From assembly GCF_000756775.1 (NCBI RefSeq), contig NZ_CCSF01000001.1, forward strand, positions 2,852,001 to 2,916,000: a stretch of 64,000 bases of DNA, in the 5' to 3' direction. A program made the position numbers and the translations under genes. The stretch is from Pseudomonas saudiphocaensis (GTDB taxonomy: Bacteria > Pseudomonadota > Gammaproteobacteria > Pseudomonadales > Pseudomonadaceae). Below the pieces are notes generated by a model. That model was not told where the DNA came from. It did no database searches and was given only the letters and a program-made list of their open reading frames with translations. The number at the start of each line of letters is the position of its first letter. Within the stretch, counting starts at the first letter, position 1. Of the stretch, positions 1-7,913 are shown one piece after another.

Positions 1-174
1 GCGCCCGGCGTCGGCCAGTACGGCAGCCTGGCCTCCGGTGCGCTGGAAAGCTCCAACGTCGACCTCACCCAGCAGCTGGTGGGCCTGATGGAAGGCCAGC
101 GTAACTACCAGGCCAACACCCAGGTCATCTCCACCAACAAAGAACTGACTCAGGTTCTGTTCAACGCTATTTGA
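1..174 (+). CDS. flgE: Flagellar hook protein FlgE, C-terminal end (partial)
   Basis: Only the last 57 codons lie in the window; the gene enters from the left and stops with TGA at 172-174. The peptide contains GALESSNVDLTQQLVGLM and ends QVLFNAI, the C-terminal D0 helix shared by flagellar axial proteins, where the SNVD segment precedes a long amphipathic coil. Its place directly before flgF fits the usual flgBCDEFGHIJKL order, so FlgE is much more likely than FlgC or FlgG. FlgE polymerises into the hook outside the outer membrane. The start and middle are not visible, so hook subunit length cannot be judged. Confidence 0.9.
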   Translation, partial: APGVGQYGSLASGALESSNVDLTQQLVGLMEGQRNYQANTQVISTNKELTQVLFNAI

Positions 175-183
175 GGCTGATCC

Positions 184-912
184 ATGGATCGTTTGGGATA
201 CACGGCAATGACCGCCGCCAGCCGCACGATGATGTCGCTGACGGTGCGCTCGAACAACCTGGCCAACGTCAACACGCCCGGCTTTCGCGCCGATATGGAG
301 CGCGCCCAGGCGGTGGCTGTCGAGGGTTACGGCTACGACAGCCGGCACATGGCGGTGGTCCAGAACAACGGCGTCAACTTGACTGCCGGTCCGCTTATGG
401 CCACCGGCCGCGAGCTGGATTTCGCCGTCAAGGGCACCGGCCTGATCGTCCTGCAGGACGGCGAGGGCGAGGCCTATACCCGTCAGGGCAGCATGCAGAT
501 CGATTCCGAGGGGCGCCTGACGCTCAACGGCCGCGCGGTCATGGGCGAGAACGGTCCTATCGAGCTGCCCGAGCATGACCGGGTGGAAATCGGCAATGAC
601 GGCACCGTATCGATCATGGCGCCCGGTGACTGGCTGATGGCCGAAGTCGACCGTATCCGCCTGGTGGATGTCGCCGCGGCCGACCTTATGAAGAACGACG
701 CCGGCCTGCTGGTAACCCGCAATGGCGAGCCCGCCGTGCCCAGCGAAGACGTGCGTCTGGCCAGCGGCTTCCTGGAGTCGAGCAACGTCTCGGCCATCGA
801 AGAGCTGGTGGCCACCATGAGCCTCAACCGCCTGTTCGAAACCCAGGTGAAAATGATGAAAGCCGCCGAGGATCTTTCCAACGCCGGCAACCAGATGATC
901 CGCGGCAGCTGA
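184..912 (+). CDS. flgF: Flagellar proximal rod protein FlgF
   Basis: The 242-residue product is a rod subunit exported by the flagellar type III apparatus and assembled in the periplasm. The N-terminal rod signature is visible at about residues 24-35 (SNNLANVNTPGF), and the C-terminal axial helix includes SGFLESSNVSAIEELV. Both ends are typical of the FlgBCFG family, and the length matches FlgF. The gene starts 10 bases after the flgE stop and is followed 14 bases later by flgG, so it is part of one transcript. Nothing looks damaged. Confidence 0.95.
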   Translation: MDRLGYTAMTAASRTMMSLTVRSNNLANVNTPGFRADMERAQAVAVEGYGYDSRHMAVVQNNGVNLTAGPLMATGRELDFAVKGTGLIVLQDGEGEAYTRQGSMQIDSEGRLTLNGRAVMGENGPIELPEHDRVEIGNDGTVSIMAPGDWLMAEVDRIRLVDVAAADLMKNDAGLLVTRNGEPAVPSEDVRLASGFLESSNVSAIEELVATMSLNRLFETQVKMMKAAEDLSNAGNQMIRGS

Positions 913-926
913 TCGGGAGATAACGC

Positions 927-1712
927 ATGAGTTCCGCACTTTGGGTCAGCAAAACCGGTCTGGCCGCCCAGGACACCGCCATGGCGACCATCGCCAACAA
1001 CCTGGCGAACGTGAACACCAACGGCTTCAAGAGTGACCGCGCGGTTTTCGAGGACCTGTTCTACACCATCGAGAAGCAGCCCGGCGCCCAGGCTGATGAG
1101 ATCAACACCGTGCCCTCCGGCATCCAGCTGGGCAGCGGCGTGCGTGTCGCCGGCACTCAGAAGGTATTCACCGAAGGCAGCATGCAGACCACCGGCCAGC
1201 CGATGGACCTGGCGATTGTCGGGCGCGGCTTCTTTCAGGTGGAAGCGCCCAACGGCGACATCCTCTACACCGAGAACGGCCAGTTCCAGCTCAATGCCGA
1301 AGGCATGATGGTCAACGCTCAGGGCCTGCCGCTGAACCCGCCCATAGAAGTGCCGCAGGGCAGCACCGGCTTTACCGTAGGCGCCGACGGCATCGTCACC
1401 GCGGTGCTGGCTGGCGACACCCTGCCTTCGGAGCTGGGCCAGATCACCCTGGTCAACTTCACCAACCCGGGCGGCCTGGAAGCCCTGGGTGGCAACCTCT
1501 ACCGCGAAACCGTCTCCAGTGGCGAGCCGGTGGAAGGTGTGGCGGGCGAAGAAGGCCTGGGGCAGCTCAAGCAGGGCGTGCTGGAAGGCTCCAACGTGCA
1601 GGTGGTCGAGGCCATGGTGGCGATGATTGCCGTGCAGCGCGCCTACGAGGCCAATGCCAAGGTGCTCGATGCGGCATCCGGCATGCAGCAGTTCCTCAAC
1701 CAGACCGTTTGA
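927..1712 (+). CDS. flgG: Flagellar distal rod protein FlgG
   Basis: The 261-residue protein has the standard FlgG length and ends. Residues 2-6 read SSALW, the rod motif ANNLANVNTNGFKSD lies near the N-terminus, and the C-terminal helix reads LEGSNVQVVEAMVAMIAVQRAYEAN. FlgG forms the distal rod inside the P and L rings. The ATG follows GGGAGATAAC with good spacing. The stop at 1710-1712 lies 8 bases before the preferred flgH start, so the genes are tightly coupled. This is the best-conserved gene in the cluster and a good phylogenetic marker for telling primary from lateral systems. Confidence 0.97.
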   Translation: MSSALWVSKTGLAAQDTAMATIANNLANVNTNGFKSDRAVFEDLFYTIEKQPGAQADEINTVPSGIQLGSGVRVAGTQKVFTEGSMQTTGQPMDLAIVGRGFFQVEAPNGDILYTENGQFQLNAEGMMVNAQGLPLNPPIEVPQGSTGFTVGADGIVTAVLAGDTLPSELGQITLVNFTNPGGLEALGGNLYRETVSSGEPVEGVAGEEGLGQLKQGVLEGSNVQVVEAMVAMIAVQRAYEANAKVLDAASGMQQFLNQTV

Positions 1713-1720
1713 GGCCGATG

Positions 1721-2383
1721 ATGCGCACCCCGATCCTGCTTCTACTGGTCGCCTTGCTGGGCGGCTGCGCCAGCTTCAACGAGTTGCTGCCGGAAGAGGA
1801 TTCCAGCGAGTTCGAGCCGTTGGAGCTGGACTACAGCCTGCCGCCCGTCAGCGGTGGCGGCCTGTTCCGTTCCGGCTATGGCGGCTCGCTGGTCAGCGAC
1901 AATCGTGCGGTGCGTGTCGGCGACATTCTTACCGTGGTGCTCGACGAATCGACCCAGTCGAGCAAGAGCGCAGGCACCAGTTTCGGCAAGGAATCGAGCA
2001 TCGGCATTGGCATCCCGACCGTACTCGGCAAGCGCTACCCGGACGTCGAAACCTCCGCCAGCGGCGAGCGCGACTTCAGTGGCTCGGCCAAGAGTTCGCA
2101 GCAGAACACCCTGCGCGGCTCCATCGCCGTCACCGTGCATCGCGTGCTGCCCAACGGCACGCTGCTGATCAAGGGCGAAAAGACCCTGCGCCTGAACCAG
2201 GGTGATGAGTTCATTCGCCTGGCCGGGCTGGTGCGCGTCGACGACATCAATCGCTACAACCAGGTGTCCTCGCAGAGCGTGGCCAACGCCAAGATCTCCT
2301 ATGCCGGGCGCGGTGTGCTCAACGACAGCAACTCGGCCGGCTGGCTGACGCGCTTCTTCACCTCGCCGCTGTTCCCCCTTTAA
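1721..2383 (+). CDS. flgH: Flagellar L-ring lipoprotein FlgH
   Basis: FlgH is the outer-membrane L-ring protein. The N-terminus MRTPILLLLVALLGGC is a lipoprotein signal peptide with an LGGC lipobox, so the mature protein should begin at a lipidated Cys. The family core is visible in the segment DNRAVRVGDILTVVLDES and in the C-terminal region with RVDDINRYNQVSSQSVANAKISY. An in-frame TTG at 1709 and an ATG at 1718 lie upstream; I prefer 1721 because GAGG at 1711-1714 is best spaced for it. About 220 residues is a normal FlgH length. Confidence 0.95.
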   Translation: MRTPILLLLVALLGGCASFNELLPEEDSSEFEPLELDYSLPPVSGGGLFRSGYGGSLVSDNRAVRVGDILTVVLDESTQSSKSAGTSFGKESSIGIGIPTVLGKRYPDVETSASGERDFSGSAKSSQQNTLRGSIAVTVHRVLPNGTLLIKGEKTLRLNQGDEFIRLAGLVRVDDINRYNQVSSQSVANAKISYAGRGVLNDSNSAGWLTRFFTSPLFPL

Positions 2384-2395
2384 GCGATAGCTGAA

Positions 2396-3508
2396 ATGAC
2401 TAACCCGATGCGATCCCTCAAGCTGTTTTTCGCCGCCTGCGCCCTGTGCTGGCAGGTGCCGGCGCAGGCCGTGCCGCTGATGGATCTGGTGGATATCGAA
2501 GGCATCCGCGGCAACCAGCTGGTGGGCTACGGCCTGGTGGTCGGCCTGGACGGCACGGGCGACAAGAACCAGGTCAAGTTCACCAACCAGTCGGTGGTCA
2601 ACATGATCAAGCAGTTCGGCGTAAACCTGCCGCCGAACGTCGATCCCAAGCTGAAGAACGTCGCCGCGGTGACCGTCACGGCCATGGTCCCGCCGTCCTA
2701 CAGCGCGGGTCAGAGCATCGACGTCACCGTGTCTTCCCTGGGCGATGCCAAAAGCCTGCGCGGCGGCCAGTTGCTGATGACGCCGTTGCAAGGGGTGGAC
2801 GGCGAGACTTATGCCCTGGCTCAGGGCGCGGTGGTCATCGGTGGCGTCAATGCCGAGGGCGCCAGCGGCTCGCGGATCGCCATCAACACGTCCAACAGCG
2901 GCCTGATTCCCAATGGCGCGACGGTCGAGCGGATGATCCCCAGCGACTTCGCCCAGCGCCCGGATGTGATGCTCAACGTGCGCCAGCCGAGCTTCCAGAC
3001 CGTCACCCGGGTGGTCGATGCCATCGACGACGTATTCGGCAAAGGCACCGCGACGGCGCTCAACGCCACCAAGGTTTCGGTGCGCGCGCCGGTCACCAGC
3101 ACCCAGCGCATGAGCTTTATGGCCATGCTGGAGCGGCTCGAGGTGGAGGAGGGCCGTACCAAGCCGAAGGTGGTGTTCAACAGCCGCACCGGCACCGTGG
3201 TGGTCGGCGAGGGTGTGCGGGTCAAGGCTGCGGCGGTGGCCCACGGCAACCTTACCGTGACCATCAGCGAGAACCCGCAGGTGAGCCAGCCCGGCGCCTT
3301 CTCGCGTGGCCAGACCGTGGTCACGCCGCAGTCGGATGTCGCCATCGAGCAGGACCGCAAAGCCATGTTCAAGTGGCCGGAAGGCGCCAGCCTGGAAAGC
3401 ATCATCAACACCATCAACAGTCTCGGCGCCACGCCTGATGACGTAATGAGCATCCTGCAGTCCCTGGAACGGGCCGGTGCGCTGAACGCTGAATTGATAG
3501 TGATGTAA
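2396..3508 (+). CDS. flgI: Flagellar P-ring protein FlgI
   Basis: FlgI forms the periplasmic P ring around the rod at the peptidoglycan layer. The 370-residue product has a Sec signal peptide ending near VPAQA (residue 25), so the mature protein begins VPLMDLVDIEG. The hallmark NQLVGYGLVVGLDGTGD follows immediately, and the C-terminus carries ISENPQVSQPGAFSRGQT. Length and both ends match the family. The gene follows flgH by 12 bases and precedes flgJ by 5, so it is co-transcribed. Confidence 0.97.
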   Translation: MTNPMRSLKLFFAACALCWQVPAQAVPLMDLVDIEGIRGNQLVGYGLVVGLDGTGDKNQVKFTNQSVVNMIKQFGVNLPPNVDPKLKNVAAVTVTAMVPPSYSAGQSIDVTVSSLGDAKSLRGGQLLMTPLQGVDGETYALAQGAVVIGGVNAEGASGSRIAINTSNSGLIPNGATVERMIPSDFAQRPDVMLNVRQPSFQTVTRVVDAIDDVFGKGTATALNATKVSVRAPVTSTQRMSFMAMLERLEVEEGRTKPKVVFNSRTGTVVVGEGVRVKAAAVAHGNLTVTISENPQVSQPGAFSRGQTVVTPQSDVAIEQDRKAMFKWPEGASLESIINTINSLGATPDDVMSILQSLERAGALNAELIVM

Positions 3509-3513
3509 TCAAG

Positions 3514-4539
3514 ATGAGCATCGTTTCCCTACCTCAGCACCTGAATAACCTGCGCAATCGCCCGGACGGCCCGACCGCCGCGCGGCGGCAGCAGTTGGAG
3601 GACGTTGCCGAGCAGTTCGAGGCGATGTTCCTGCAGCAGATCCTCAAGCAGATGCGCAAGGCCAGCGATGTGCTCGGTGCCGGCAATCCCATGCGTAGCC
3701 GCGAGCTGGACACCATGCGCGACTTCTACGACGAGGTGCTGGCCGAGACCATGGCGAGCAAGCGTCAGACCGGTATCGCCGACATGCTGGTGCAACAGCT
3801 CAGCGGTGAGGCCTCAGGCACAGCGCCAGCACCAACGGCGCTGGCGGGGCACGTCGGCCTGCAAGGCGGTGGACTGCATGCGTTGCGCGGCACCTGGCAG
3901 CGCGGCGTGGATGCCCTGGACAGCGCCTGGGAAAGCGGCAAGGCCGGCTTCAAGTCGCTGGTCGAGAGCGTCATCAAACATGAGTCCGCGGGAAATATCG
4001 CTGCCGTGTCGCCCAAGGGCGCGCGCGGCCTGATGCAGTTGATGCCGGGCACCGCGCGAGATATGGCCGCAGAGCTCGGCCTGCCCTTCAGCGAGGCGCG
4101 GCTGACCACGGACGCGGACTACAACAAGCGCCTGGGCAGCGCCTACCTGAGCAAGATGCTCGAACGCTACGACGGTCACGAAGCGCTGGCCCTGGCTGCC
4201 TACAACGCCGGCCCCGGCAAGGTCGACGAGTGGCTCAAGAGCCATGGGGACCCGCGCAAGGGCGAGATCGGCACCGGGGCCTGGGTGCAGAAGATCCCCT
4301 ATGCGGAAACCCGCAACTACACCCGCAACATCCTCAACGACCTGAGCGCTGCCGCACCGCGCCCGAGCGAACCCCGTGCGCAGCTGGTGCCGGTGGCCAA
4401 CCCGCCGCAGCCGGCGCTTAAGTCCGGCGTTGAGACGGTCGCCTTAACCTCAGAGCAGCGCAATGTCGTCGGTGTGCGCCACCTCTCCGTGGCGTTTGCG
4501 CAACCGATTCGGATCGAGCCGAAGGAAGTCGTGTCGTGA
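3514..4539 (+). CDS. flgJ: FlgJ-type rod cap protein fused to a lytic transglycosylase (SLT) domain
   Basis: Residues 1-100 form the FlgJ rod-binding domain: FEAMFLQQILKQMRKA and an MRDFYDEVLAETMA helix. Residues about 145-265 are a lytic transglycosylase domain of the SLT/goose-lysozyme type, with the probable catalytic Glu157 in KHESAGN, then GARGLMQLMPGTARDMA and ALAAYNAGPGKVDEW. Most dual-domain gamma-proteobacterial FlgJ proteins carry a glucosaminidase-type (GH73) domain instead, so this module is different. Its role would be local cleavage of peptidoglycan so that the rod can pass. The 341-residue gene overlaps flgK by 4 bases (GTGA). The last 70 residues are low-complexity and unrecognised. 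Confidence 0.92.
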   Translation: MSIVSLPQHLNNLRNRPDGPTAARRQQLEDVAEQFEAMFLQQILKQMRKASDVLGAGNPMRSRELDTMRDFYDEVLAETMASKRQTGIADMLVQQLSGEASGTAPAPTALAGHVGLQGGGLHALRGTWQRGVDALDSAWESGKAGFKSLVESVIKHESAGNIAAVSPKGARGLMQLMPGTARDMAAELGLPFSEARLTTDADYNKRLGSAYLSKMLERYDGHEALALAAYNAGPGKVDEWLKSHGDPRKGEIGTGAWVQKIPYAETRNYTRNILNDLSAAAPRPSEPRAQLVPVANPPQPALKSGVETVALTSEQRNVVGVRHLSVAFAQPIRIEPKEVVS

Positions 4540-5915
4540 GTATTCTTGGTCAAATTGGCTATAGCGGCGTTCGCGCCACGCAGATCGCCCTGACGGCGAC
4601 CGGGCAGAACATCGCCAACGTCAACACGCCCGGCTTCAGCCGCCTGACGCCCGAGCAGCACTCGCTCAGCGGGCAGACCGCGACCAGCATCGGCGGCGGC
4701 GTTCAGGTGACCAGCATCCGCCGGCTCTCCAGCGACTTTCACAACCAGCAGCTGTGGCGTGCAGGCACCGACAAGAGCTACTTCAGCACCAACCAGCAGT
4801 ACCTGACGGCGCTTGAAGGCCTGATCGACAGCGAAGGCTCCAGCGTCAGCGTCGGCCTGGACAACTTCTTCGCCGCGCTCAGCGAAGCCAGCTCGACGCC
4901 GGAATCCATCGCCCTGCGTCAGCAGATCATCGGTGAAGCCAAACAGTTGGCGCAGCGCTTCAACGGCCTGAACAACAACATCGGCACCCAGCTCAACGCC
5001 CTCAAGGGCCAGCGCGTGGCGATGACCAGCGAGATCAACGGGCTGTCCGGCAACATTGCCGAGCTCAATAAGCAAATCCGCGAAATGGAAACCACCGGCC
5101 GCGATACCGCGACCTTGCGCGATTACCGCGAGAACATGGTCAAGGAACTCAGCCAGTACGCCGGCATTCGCGTCCAAGAAGCGCCCGATGGCACCCTTGA
5201 CGTATCCCTGGCCAACGGCCAGCCGCTGGTGGCAGGCATCACCGCCGGGCAATTAAAGATCAATGAAAACGTCGCCGGCGTACAGGAAATGACGCTGGTC
5301 TTCGCCAAGACCACCTTCCCGTTGAATCAGGACGGCATGGGCGGCGCCCTTGGCAGCCTGTACGACATGGAGAACGGCGCACTGCGTCCGGCGCAGCAGG
5401 ACCTGCACGATATGGCCGGCGCCTTGGCGAAGATGGTCAACGACACCCTCGCCGCCGGTTACGACCTCAAAGGCGAGAGCGGCGAGCCACTCTTTGCCCA
5501 TAACCAAAACAGCATCAGCGGCATGCTGATGGTCAACGATCTGTCCCCCGAAGAGCTGGCATTTTCCTCCGATGGCCAGTCCGGCACTGGCGAGGTTGGC
5601 AACAACCAGAACCTGCTGGCGCTGCTGGAGCTCAAGTCGGCCAAGGTCAACGTGGCCGGCAGCGAGGTTCCGCTCAACGATGCCTACGCAGGCCTGGTCG
5701 GCCGTGTGGCCAGCACCAGCCGCCAGAACCAGGCGGATCTCAGCGCCGCGCAAACGGTATCCGATCAGGCCCAGGCCCAGCGCGACAGCGCCAGTGCGGT
5801 GAACCTGGACGAAGAAGCCGTCAACCTCATGGCTTACGAGCAGGCCTACCAGGCCAACATGAAGGTCATCAGCACCTCCAACGATCTGTTCAACGCCGTA
5901 CTGGCGATGTTCTGA
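4536..5915 (+). CDS. flgK: Flagellar hook-filament junction protein FlgK (HAP1)
   Basis: FlgK is the first hook-associated protein, joining hook and filament. The N-terminus (QIALTATGQNIANVNTPGFSRL) and C-terminus (VNLDEEAVNLMAYEQAYQANMKVIST) are the classic axial D0/D1 ends. At 459 residues it is clearly shorter than the polar FlgK of Pseudomonas, which from memory is around 650-680 residues, and nearer the lateral-system FlgK of Vibrio and Aeromonas. The start is a GTG overlapping the flgJ stop, which implies translational coupling. A long coiled segment around residues 140-200 is normal for the family. Confidence 0.95.
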   Translation: MSILGQIGYSGVRATQIALTATGQNIANVNTPGFSRLTPEQHSLSGQTATSIGGGVQVTSIRRLSSDFHNQQLWRAGTDKSYFSTNQQYLTALEGLIDSEGSSVSVGLDNFFAALSEASSTPESIALRQQIIGEAKQLAQRFNGLNNNIGTQLNALKGQRVAMTSEINGLSGNIAELNKQIREMETTGRDTATLRDYRENMVKELSQYAGIRVQEAPDGTLDVSLANGQPLVAGITAGQLKINENVAGVQEMTLVFAKTTFPLNQDGMGGALGSLYDMENGALRPAQQDLHDMAGALAKMVNDTLAAGYDLKGESGEPLFAHNQNSISGMLMVNDLSPEELAFSSDGQSGTGEVGNNQNLLALLELKSAKVNVAGSEVPLNDAYAGLVGRVASTSRQNQADLSAAQTVSDQAQAQRDSASAVNLDEEAVNLMAYEQAYQANMKVISTSNDLFNAVLAMF

Positions 5916-5951
5916 AGCGGCCACGCCGTTTTGACTGACGAGTAAGACACG

Positions 5952-6860
5952 ATGCGCATCTCCAACGCCCAGATCACCGCCATGATGCACGGCTCGATGA
6001 ACACCAGCTCCGAGAAGCTCGGCAAGCTGATGCAACAGATGGCCACCGGCGAGCGCATGCTGCTGCCCTCGGACGACCCGATCTCCGCGGTGCGCGTGCT
6101 GCGTATCCAGCGCGAGGAGGCCAGTCTGTCCCAATACCGCACCAATATCGCCAACGTCTCGGGCAATCTGTCCAAGCAGGAGGGCAACCTCAAGGCCGCT
6201 TCTGACACCATGCTCAACGTGCGCGACATGCTGTTGTGGGCGGCCAATGGCAGCAACACCAGCGAAGACCTGGCGGCCATCGCCAACGAGCTGGAAAGCC
6301 TGGAACAGACCATCCTCAGCTTCGCCAACGTGCGCGACGAGGAAGGCCGCTACCTGTTCTCCGGGACGCTCAGCAACCGTCCGGCCATCACCTTCGACCA
6401 GGGTGCCTACAAGCTCACCGGCAATGACCAGTACCGCCAGGCCGCCGTGGCCAACGGCGTGCTGGTGGACGAAAACGTCACGGCCGAACATGTCTTCGGT
6501 GTCGATGTTAAGATGCTCAACGACCTGCATGCGCTGGTAGAGAAGCTCAAGGCGCCGGGTCTGGATGCCGGCGATCCCCAGCTGCGCACCGACATTACCG
6601 ACACCCTGACCAGCCTCGACATCACCCACGGGCGCCTGCTGGGTGCGGTTACCGAACTGGGCGGGCGGCAGAACACCCTGACTCTGCTGTCCAGCAGCAA
6701 CGAAGACGTTTCGCTGGTCAACCAGAAGATCGAAGGCGAGCTGTCCCAGCTGGACTACGCGACGGCCAGCATCGACCTGAACAACTATCAGCTTTCGCTG
6801 CAGGCGACACAGAAGACTTATTTGAAGATCAACGGGTTGTCGCTGTTCGGCATGCTCTGA
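5952..6860 (+). CDS. flgL: Flagellar hook-associated protein FlgL (HAP3)
   Basis: FlgL is the second hook-filament junction protein and is related to flagellin. The N-terminus (MRISNAQITAMMHGSMNTSSEKLGKLMQQMATGERML) and the LFSGT segment near residue 136 are family features. The C-terminus ends in a flagellin-like helix (SIDLNNYQLSLQATQKTYLKINGLSLF). At 302 residues it is short compared with polar Pseudomonas FlgL (about 400 or more, from memory) and close to lateral-system FlgL. It lies 36 bases after flgK and 15 bases before the last gene of the run. Confidence 0.95.
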   Translation: MRISNAQITAMMHGSMNTSSEKLGKLMQQMATGERMLLPSDDPISAVRVLRIQREEASLSQYRTNIANVSGNLSKQEGNLKAASDTMLNVRDMLLWAANGSNTSEDLAAIANELESLEQTILSFANVRDEEGRYLFSGTLSNRPAITFDQGAYKLTGNDQYRQAAVANGVLVDENVTAEHVFGVDVKMLNDLHALVEKLKAPGLDAGDPQLRTDITDTLTSLDITHGRLLGAVTELGGRQNTLTLLSSSNEDVSLVNQKIEGELSQLDYATASIDLNNYQLSLQATQKTYLKINGLSLFGML

Positions 6861-6875
6861 CCCGAGGTAGCGTGA

Positions 6876-7907
6876 ATGAAGATAGGTAGACAGCTACCGG
6901 GTGTAACTTCGATCAACCCGCAGGAGCGGCGTGAGGTCACGACGCGCGCTACGCCTGCGCCATTGCGTGTCGGTTTACCGAGCGAAGTCGCGGCTACCGA
7001 GACGCCCACCAGCAAAAGCACCAGCTTCAGCCTGCAACTCAACCAGCAGCTGTCGTCCATGCAGTCGGCCGACAACTATCTCGGTGATTTGCAGACCCGC
7101 CTGTCGCAACTCAAGCTGAACCTGAGCCGCCAGCTCAGCTCGCCGCCGCCCAATGGCGAGGAAGTCATTCAGCAGGCCGTGAAAGAGATTGACGCGCTAC
7201 TCAAGGAGCGCAGCAAACGTTCCGCCAACTCGCTGGACGCCAACTTCAAGCTGCGTCTGACCGAGCCGGTGCGCAGCCGCTTCAGCCTGCAGGGGCTGGA
7301 GTCGCTGGAGCAGATCCGTCAATCGGGCGCCGAGACCCTGCTGTTCAGCGGCGGTCGCAAGCTGGCCGAGCCGGTGGCGGTGGTGCTTGACGACCAGATG
7401 AGCGATGAGCAGATCCTGCGCCGCTTCAATGGCAGCCTGGGCCAGGCCGGCATTCGGGCTGAACTGGATCACAACGGTCGGCTGTCGTTTTCCGCTCGCG
7501 AAGCCGACTGGCAGCAGCTCAAACCGCAGCTGGCGGTGCAGGGCGAGGGCAAGCTGTTTCCCCAGGGCAAGTACGTCCATCTGCCGAGCCAGGATGAGCA
7601 GTTGCTGAGCTTTCCCAAGGAGCTGCAGCTCGACTCCTTCCGTGAGCTGCGGCGACTGCTGGACTCCGTGGTGGCGGGCCTGGAAAAGGTCACTGCGCTG
7701 CGCGAGCAGCTGAGCAATCGCCAACAGGAAATCCGCGAGTTCCTCGCGCGCCAGGCCAATGCCGATGAAAAGCAGTGGGCCATGGACTTCTCGCGCTCGG
7801 TATTCAACCTGATGCAGCGCAGCCCCTCCAGCTACGCCGCGGTTACCCAGACGGTGGTCGCCCAAGCCACCATCAGCCGCTTTGCGGTGGTCAGCCTGTT
7901 GTCCTGA
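6876..7907 (+). CDS. Unrecognised flagellar-operon protein after FlgL, possible hook- or filament-associated protein
   Basis: I do not recognise a named family. The 343-residue product starts at an ATG preceded by GAGG and follows flgL by 15 bases on the same strand, so it should be co-transcribed. It has no signal peptide or membrane segment. Residues 45-100 are Gln/Leu/Ser-rich and helical. Residues about 160-215 (PVAVVLDDQMSDEQI, then AELDHNGRLSFSARE) resemble the beta-rich flagellin 'IN' motif, and the C-terminal 80 residues are helical. This plan, with the position after flgL, suggests an exported axial or hook-associated protein, like LafW of lateral systems. That is inference. Confidence 0.6.
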   Translation: MKIGRQLPGVTSINPQERREVTTRATPAPLRVGLPSEVAATETPTSKSTSFSLQLNQQLSSMQSADNYLGDLQTRLSQLKLNLSRQLSSPPPNGEEVIQQAVKEIDALLKERSKRSANSLDANFKLRLTEPVRSRFSLQGLESLEQIRQSGAETLLFSGGRKLAEPVAVVLDDQMSDEQILRRFNGSLGQAGIRAELDHNGRLSFSAREADWQQLKPQLAVQGEGKLFPQGKYVHLPSQDEQLLSFPKELQLDSFRELRRLLDSVVAGLEKVTALREQLSNRQQEIREFLARQANADEKQWAMDFSRSVFNLMQRSPSSYAAVTQTVVAQATISRFAVVSLLS

Positions 7908-7913
7908 GGTTGC

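Noticed and set aside
1742-3244. 500-codon minus-strand frame across flgH and flgI
   Set aside because: Antisense shadow of two certain flagellar genes, with no protein family features.
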